Part shown: positions 59,659 through 64,000 of the stretch, piece after piece
Numbering within the stretch: position 1 is the stretch's first letter
Layout of the letters: the number at the start of each line of letters is the position of its first letter
From: Ailanthus altissimus
Taxonomy: Eukaryota; Streptophyta; Magnoliopsida; Sapindales; Simaroubaceae
Reading direction: 5' to 3'
Assembly (NCBI GenBank): GCA_946807835.1
Contig: OX327686.1
Location: 7,564,001 to 7,628,000 of the forward strand
DNA: 64,000 nucleotides
The notes under the pieces: model-generated
Databases searched by the model: none
Seen by the model: only the letters and a program-made list of their open reading frames with translations
Told to the model about the DNA's origin: nothing
Program-made: the position numbers and the translations under genes

Positions 59659-60852
59659 TCAAGGTGAAGACCCCCACAAAACTTCTGCAAGAATGGTGGC
59701 AGCCTCGGCATCAGAAACAGATGCTTCCCTCACTCTCACCAAAATCTCCTGCTTGAATGCCCGTTTCTCCCTTTGCCTCAGCCCTTCACCAACTTCCAAT
59801 TGCACTGCAAATCTTGCAACACAGCTTGCAAATGGATGAGTCTCCAAAAATCTCTTTTGTCTACTACTCTCTCTTCTTTTCTCCACAACCCCACCAACAG
59901 CAATTCCTTTTTCGTCGAACCTCTCCATTTCAATCATATCCCCACCCAGTTCTGATCTTTGCAGCTCCACTACCTTCGTTATTAACCCTTCTTTCAACAT
60001 TGCCTCAATCGCTTCTTTGCGCCCGAAATAGCCAATTTCAAGTATGCAATCCATTACCAGCAGTTTCATCTCCAAATCTTTGACGTCTAATAAACTTATG
60101 ATTTTGGGTATTTCCCCATTGGACTCAATCTCATCAACAAGTGGTGACTTGATTGACTTGATCAATGCACACAGAACTATGATTGAATGAGTTGAGCTCA
60201 TTGTTAACAAAGCATGAATTGTTGGTCCCATTAACACTTGACCCACAAACACATCTTTGTTGAATCGAATTAAAGCTACTATTGAATAAGCAGACTGTTC
60301 TCTTATTCTCTTCGAATAACCCGACTTACAAAGAATTGTTTCGAGTAAAGAAAAAACCTTCGATTTCAGCACCAAATCCTGCAACTCGCGATTGAAGCCT
60401 TGCGAAACTCGGTCCTCGAACTGACTCAGTAACTTCACCAACTCGTCCTCGTTATTACCCGGATCTTTCAAAGCCTTAGCTAAACTCTCGATGCTCTCTC
60501 TGTCAATCCAGGCCTGAATTTCGCTCCCGATCGAGCCCGCGACTCGGGAAATGGAGTGAGTGGAGACTCGGCGAGTCAAGAAGCTCCTCAAGCTATGGCC
60601 ACGGGATTTCCGAAGGGTTTCAACGAGGGTTTTGAGATCAGACAGGTGTTGAGAGAGAGTTGACAGATTTGGGTCTTTGGAGAGGATCGCATCCGACTCC
60701 GTCTCGAGCTCTAACAGAGCTTTGATGGCGGCTGAGTTGAACTCGGTCGAGTTAGAACCGGGATGGGCTTGGAGGTCGTGCGAGGCTTGTTTGAGAGCTT
60801 CTAAAACGTTGAGTACTCGTGGCTGGTCTTCTCTCTTTGATGAGTCTGCCAT
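59659..60852 (-). CDS. ARM-repeat (armadillo-like) protein, single exon
   Basis: A 397-residue protein from ATG at 60852-60850; an in-frame ATG 27 codons upstream gives a Phe-rich leader unlikely to be used. The start MADSSKREDQPRVLNVLEAL is followed by a helical N-terminal region (SDAILSKDPNLSTLSQHLSDL). Armadillo-type helices cover about residues 160-330, such as REQSAYSIVALIRFNKDVFV and LLVMDCILEIGYFGRKEAIE. A basic linker (VEKRRESSRQKRFLE) and a C-terminal THPFASCVARFAVQLEVGEG block follow. This layout is known in plant ARM-superfamily proteins. There is no U-box, so E3 activity is not supported. It may be a scaffold. No intron or damage was seen. Confidence 0.85.
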   Translation of the reverse strand: MADSSKREDQPRVLNVLEALKQASHDLQAHPGSNSTEFNSAAIKALLELETESDAILSKDPNLSTLSQHLSDLKTLVETLRKSRGHSLRSFLTRRVSTHSISRVAGSIGSEIQAWIDRESIESLAKALKDPGNNEDELVKLLSQFEDRVSQGFNRELQDLVLKSKVFSLLETILCKSGYSKRIREQSAYSIVALIRFNKDVFVGQVLMGPTIHALLTMSSTHSIIVLCALIKSIKSPLVDEIESNGEIPKIISLLDVKDLEMKLLVMDCILEIGYFGRKEAIEAMLKEGLITKVVELQRSELGGDMIEMERFDEKGIAVGGVVEKRRESSRQKRFLETHPFASCVARFAVQLEVGEGLRQREKRAFKQEILVRVREASVSDAEAATILAEVLWGSSP

Positions 60853-60952
60853 AAATGACAGAAAAATGGAAAATCTTTGTACAGAAACTAGAAAGAAGAA
60901 GAAGTGATTTTGTGTTTGTTTCGATGTGTTCACGGAGTTTCAAGTGCAACGA

Positions 60953-62010
60953 CCAGTCAGTCTATCGCCTTCGTCTGCATTATTGTATGCTTTGTATTTG
61001 TATTTGCATATTATATATTAGGTATTTTTTATACTAATAATTTAGATGTCTTGCGAAAGAAGTAGAAGATTGAAGCTCTATTTGGTACATACCGTATCCT
61101 TTGCTTTACTGGAATAAATTAGAATAGACGAGAGAGAGTGTGGTTTTGTTTTGTGTGAAAAAGTAAAAGAGAAATTTGTCATCCCCAACGATGGTTTGCC
61201 ATCTGGTTCATTTGATTACTTAAGTTTCTTTGTTTGTTTAACTGGTAATGTTATAATAATATATTAAATAATTATTAAATATAATAAATAATTTTATAAT
61301 TATTTAATATATTTTAATTTAAAATATGTAACATTAATGTTATTTAATTTGATGAAATATCGAAGTATAAGATGTGTTGAGTTGAGAATTGAGATGGCTT
61401 GGGGCACAAGATGCCTTTTGTTTTGTGAATGCTCTCATAAGAAATATGCACGTTACAAGTTGACCACGCAAGTGACTTAACCCACCAAATTCGCTTGACG
61501 TATTGGGATCTACCCATTTCGATCACGGAATATATCCCTAGTAAACTTAATTAGTAATTGTATATATAATCCAGTTCAGGCAAAATACTTGTTCTTTTTA
61601 TATATAAAAATAAAATAAAATGGGTCTAGAGACAGATTGACGGATTGTTAGAAGTGGTTGACACCATAGGAATTATTAGGCACGAGTTTATAATTTTTTG
61701 TTTGTTTTGGAAAGAATGAAAAAGAAGGGACCCCAACGTTCATTGTTATTGTTCCAATTCAGCAAATGCACCGTGATAACTACTGTCATAGTGTTGGTGT
61801 GTTGTTACTAATGATGTGACAATTAACAAAAGTGGTTTGTTGGCTTAATGCATTTCCCCCTAAGTTTCACGTGCGGCATTAGACTGCTTAATCAAAAGTA
61901 GATTGCACTCACATAAATTGTAATAGAATAGATTTAATAACATTTAGCAGACTAATATTTAGCAGTCATAATACAAAAATGTTACGTTATAATACAAAAA
62001 TATTAATTAT
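60953..62010. other. Upstream flank of the ARM-repeat gene and AT-rich spacer
   Basis: The first few hundred bases are the promoter side of the ARM gene, with no identified element. The rest shows nothing recognisable. Confidence 0.5.
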
Positions 62011-62011
62011 A

Positions 62012-62402
62012 TATATATATTAAGGGTGAGCACCCTTTCGTTTATTTTTTAAGAAAAAAATCAAATCAATATTTTTAATAGTTAAAAATCGAAATCGATT
62101 CAATTTGATTTAATTTTTTTGATTTTAAAAATTAAAATTTTTTTATTTTTAAATTTAAAAAAGATTATTAGTGATTAAGTGTATGTTAATATTTTTAATT
62201 ATCTAATACATAAGCGCCACATGATAAATAAATATAATTTTATTTAAAAATTAATTTTTTTGATTCGATTTTTATTTAAAAAAAACCGAACCGGACCGGC
62301 TGATATTCCTTAAATAAAAATTGAACAATTTTTTTTATAAAAAAATAGAATCAAATTAGTCAATTCAATTTAATTTTTCGATTTTATTTGTTCACTCTTA
62401 AT
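62012..62402. mobile_element. MITE-like element flanked by TA repeats
   Basis: Ends are TATATTAAGGGTGAGCA (left, about 62016-62032) and the inverse TGTTCACTCTTAATATA (right, about 62389-62405), differing at two positions. The interior is AT-rich with CGATTTTT/AAAATCG words and ACCGAACCGGACCGG near 62284-62298, and has no coding sequence. Both ends border (AT)n, so a TA target site (as in Tc1/mariner-like or PIF-like elements) is plausible but not provable. Confidence 0.55.
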
Positions 62403-62523
62403 ATATATATATATATATATAATTCCTTATTTATATTAAATTTTTTTATCAATAATAAAAAAATATTTCAAAATAATAATATTAATGAAAAAATCTATAA
62501 TCACCACCCATTGTGCCCAACAC

Positions 62524-64000
62524 TAGGGTTGGGCATGGTTCAACTAAACTGAAAATTTGACAAAATTGGACCAAAAATTTCAATTTAGTTTAGTTTAAAG
62601 TTCTAAAATAGATCAATTTTCTTGCAGCAAAATTGATCGATTCTGTCAATTTTTAGTTTGGTTCAATCCAAACCAAAAACTGACAATTGAACAAACCTAA
62701 TGTTAAAAAAACAGTAGTGTTTTGGGCAACACCAAAACAATGTGTTTTGAAACATCCCTAAGAAAACAAGAAACACAGATCAATTTTTTTCTTTTCATCT
62801 TTCTTTGATTTTTTCACATCACTAAATAATTTTCGTCTTGCCAGAATCATCCTTGTTGTCGTCGGTTGCTGACTTGCGGTTGTTGTTGCTTATTGTTGCT
62901 TCTTCTTCATTTTGTTCTAGTGGTTCCATTCACCGCTCTGCTGCCACCATTATGATACTGCCAATCGCCGACCTAAAGATGGTAAGTTGGTGTTGGTAAC
63001 TAAACTCACGATTTTATAATTTTTATTTATATTAAAATTTGAAATTAAATTTTTTCAATTATATTATTATAATTTAATTAATTTTGTTTATATTAATATA
63101 TTATTTATATTATAATTTAATAAATTTATTTTTGAATAATTAAATATGATGATGATGAATTGCTGATCTAATAAGTGCCTTATTTAATATATTATATATT
63201 ATTACAATGAATATAATTTGTATATATAGAACATGGTAAAATATATATTAAATCATTATATATATATATGATGAATTGATGATTATTTTATTTATATGAA
63301 TAATTATTATTTATTTATATTATTAATTATATGTTTAATGCTATATGTTTATTATTTACTTATTTGTTATTCATTGCTTGGCAATAATGAAATGTGATTA
63401 ATCTATATTTTTTTTATTTGTTTTATCTTTTTAGATGAGTGAATATTCGAGTTAGTCTGGGTATGGATCAAGGTCACCATGCATTTGCATTGGTAATAAT
63501 GAAGGCAATAATGCTACCATTATATCTAAGAAGAGAAAAAAGAAAAAAGGAAGGATATGCATAAAGTATTATTCACCTTCTTCTCAAGTGTCAAAAACTT
63601 TATCATTAACAATAACATCATCAAGATCTAAGGCATAGAGTGTTTTTATTATGTATGAAAGATATCAAGATAAGGCAAAGTGTCTTTACTACAGGAAATT
63701 GTATGCATATAATTCCAAAGATAATGGGAAAAGTAGTATAAATATGTACAAAAAAAAAGTGTGATAAGTACTTAAAGTTAAAATTATAAAAGATGAAAAG
63801 TAAAATATTATAGTTAAAGAAGATAGTTAAGTTAAAAAAGGAGATGCTCGTTTTAGTGATGAGAGAGAATTTTGATCGAGAATCTTATAGAAAGACGACT
63901 ATAAAAATAATTATTTTGAATGAATTTGCATTTTAACTTTGTGTAGAATTAGGGATTTTTTTACTTTTATAGTATGACAATCTCTAGATTTGGTATTCCC
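62524..64000 (+). mobile_element. Decayed hAT transposon, 5' part, running out of the window
   Basis: A hAT-like tip TAGGGTTGGGCA begins at 62524. From 63433 (MSEYS) frames on + lead to a BED zinc-finger region with MYERYQDKAKCLYYRKLYAY and NSKDNGKSS (about 63650-63740). The second Cys of the CxxC pair is Tyr, and the frame shifts before the KKCDKY part. Near 63860-63950, NFDRESYRKTTIKIIILNEF is typical of the segment following the BED finger in Ac/Ricesleeper-type transposases. Stops occur at several places. The remainder lies outside the window. Confidence 0.65.

Noticed and set aside
59659..60933. U-box E3 ligase (PUB) identity and the upstream start at 60933
   Set aside because: No U-box is present, only ARM-type helices. 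The extra 27 residues are Phe-rich and unlike a conserved N-terminus, so the start at 60852 was chosen.

Overview
The window is nuclear DNA from a eudicot plant. It has GT-AG introns, 5' UTR introns, AT-rich spacers, Ty1/copia, Ty3/gypsy, L1 and hAT elements, and plant-specific gene families. The species cannot be fixed from the sequence alone.
Four genes look intact. ARPC3, a subunit of the Arp2/3 actin nucleator, lies on + at 10616-12597 with four coding exons and a 174-residue product. A UBP22-type ubiquitin protease of the SAGA deubiquitination module lies on + at 17571-21506 with three coding exons and 569 residues. TOC90, a chloroplast outer-envelope preprotein receptor GTPase, lies on + at 53375-57419 with two coding exons and 792 residues. 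A single-exon ARM-repeat protein lies on - at 59659-60852 with 397 residues. They serve unrelated processes (actin, chromatin, plastid import, possibly ubiquitin or scaffolding) and are ordinary unlinked plant genes.
Layout. 1-2900 is a decayed Ty3/gypsy element on -. 2900-7200 holds short repeats, two related PPR gene relics on - and a strongly folded hairpin pair. 7200-10200 is AT-rich with a tandem duplication, paired tRNA-like sequences and a MITE. 10300-12600 is ARPC3. 14450-14860 is a broken copy of the 5' half of a RING-E3-like gene on -. 17200-21500 is UBP22; its second intron holds a foreign-looking exon pair. 21500-28400 is mostly empty AT-rich DNA with one membrane-protein relic.
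28440-50560 is one old L1-type LINE on +. It is split into five pieces by four LTR-retrotransposon insertions: a 5.6-kb copia (+), a solo LTR, a 5.0-kb copia (-) and a 4.5-kb copia (-). The L1 protein order (DUF4283-like, zinc knuckle, endonuclease, reverse transcriptase, zf-RVT, RNase H, poly-A) runs correctly across all insertions. 50900-52160 is an AT-rich minisatellite. TOC90 and the ARM gene follow, then a MITE and the start of a decayed hAT transposon that leaves the window.
No wholly new system is evident. The best items for a second look are the exon-like insert in the UBP22 intron, the overlapping upstream ORFs in front of UBP22, the GC-rich palindrome clusters in the copia LTRs, the solo LTR with a duplicated promoter, the mitochondrial-like patch in the TOC90 intron, and the hairpin pair near 4.5 kb.
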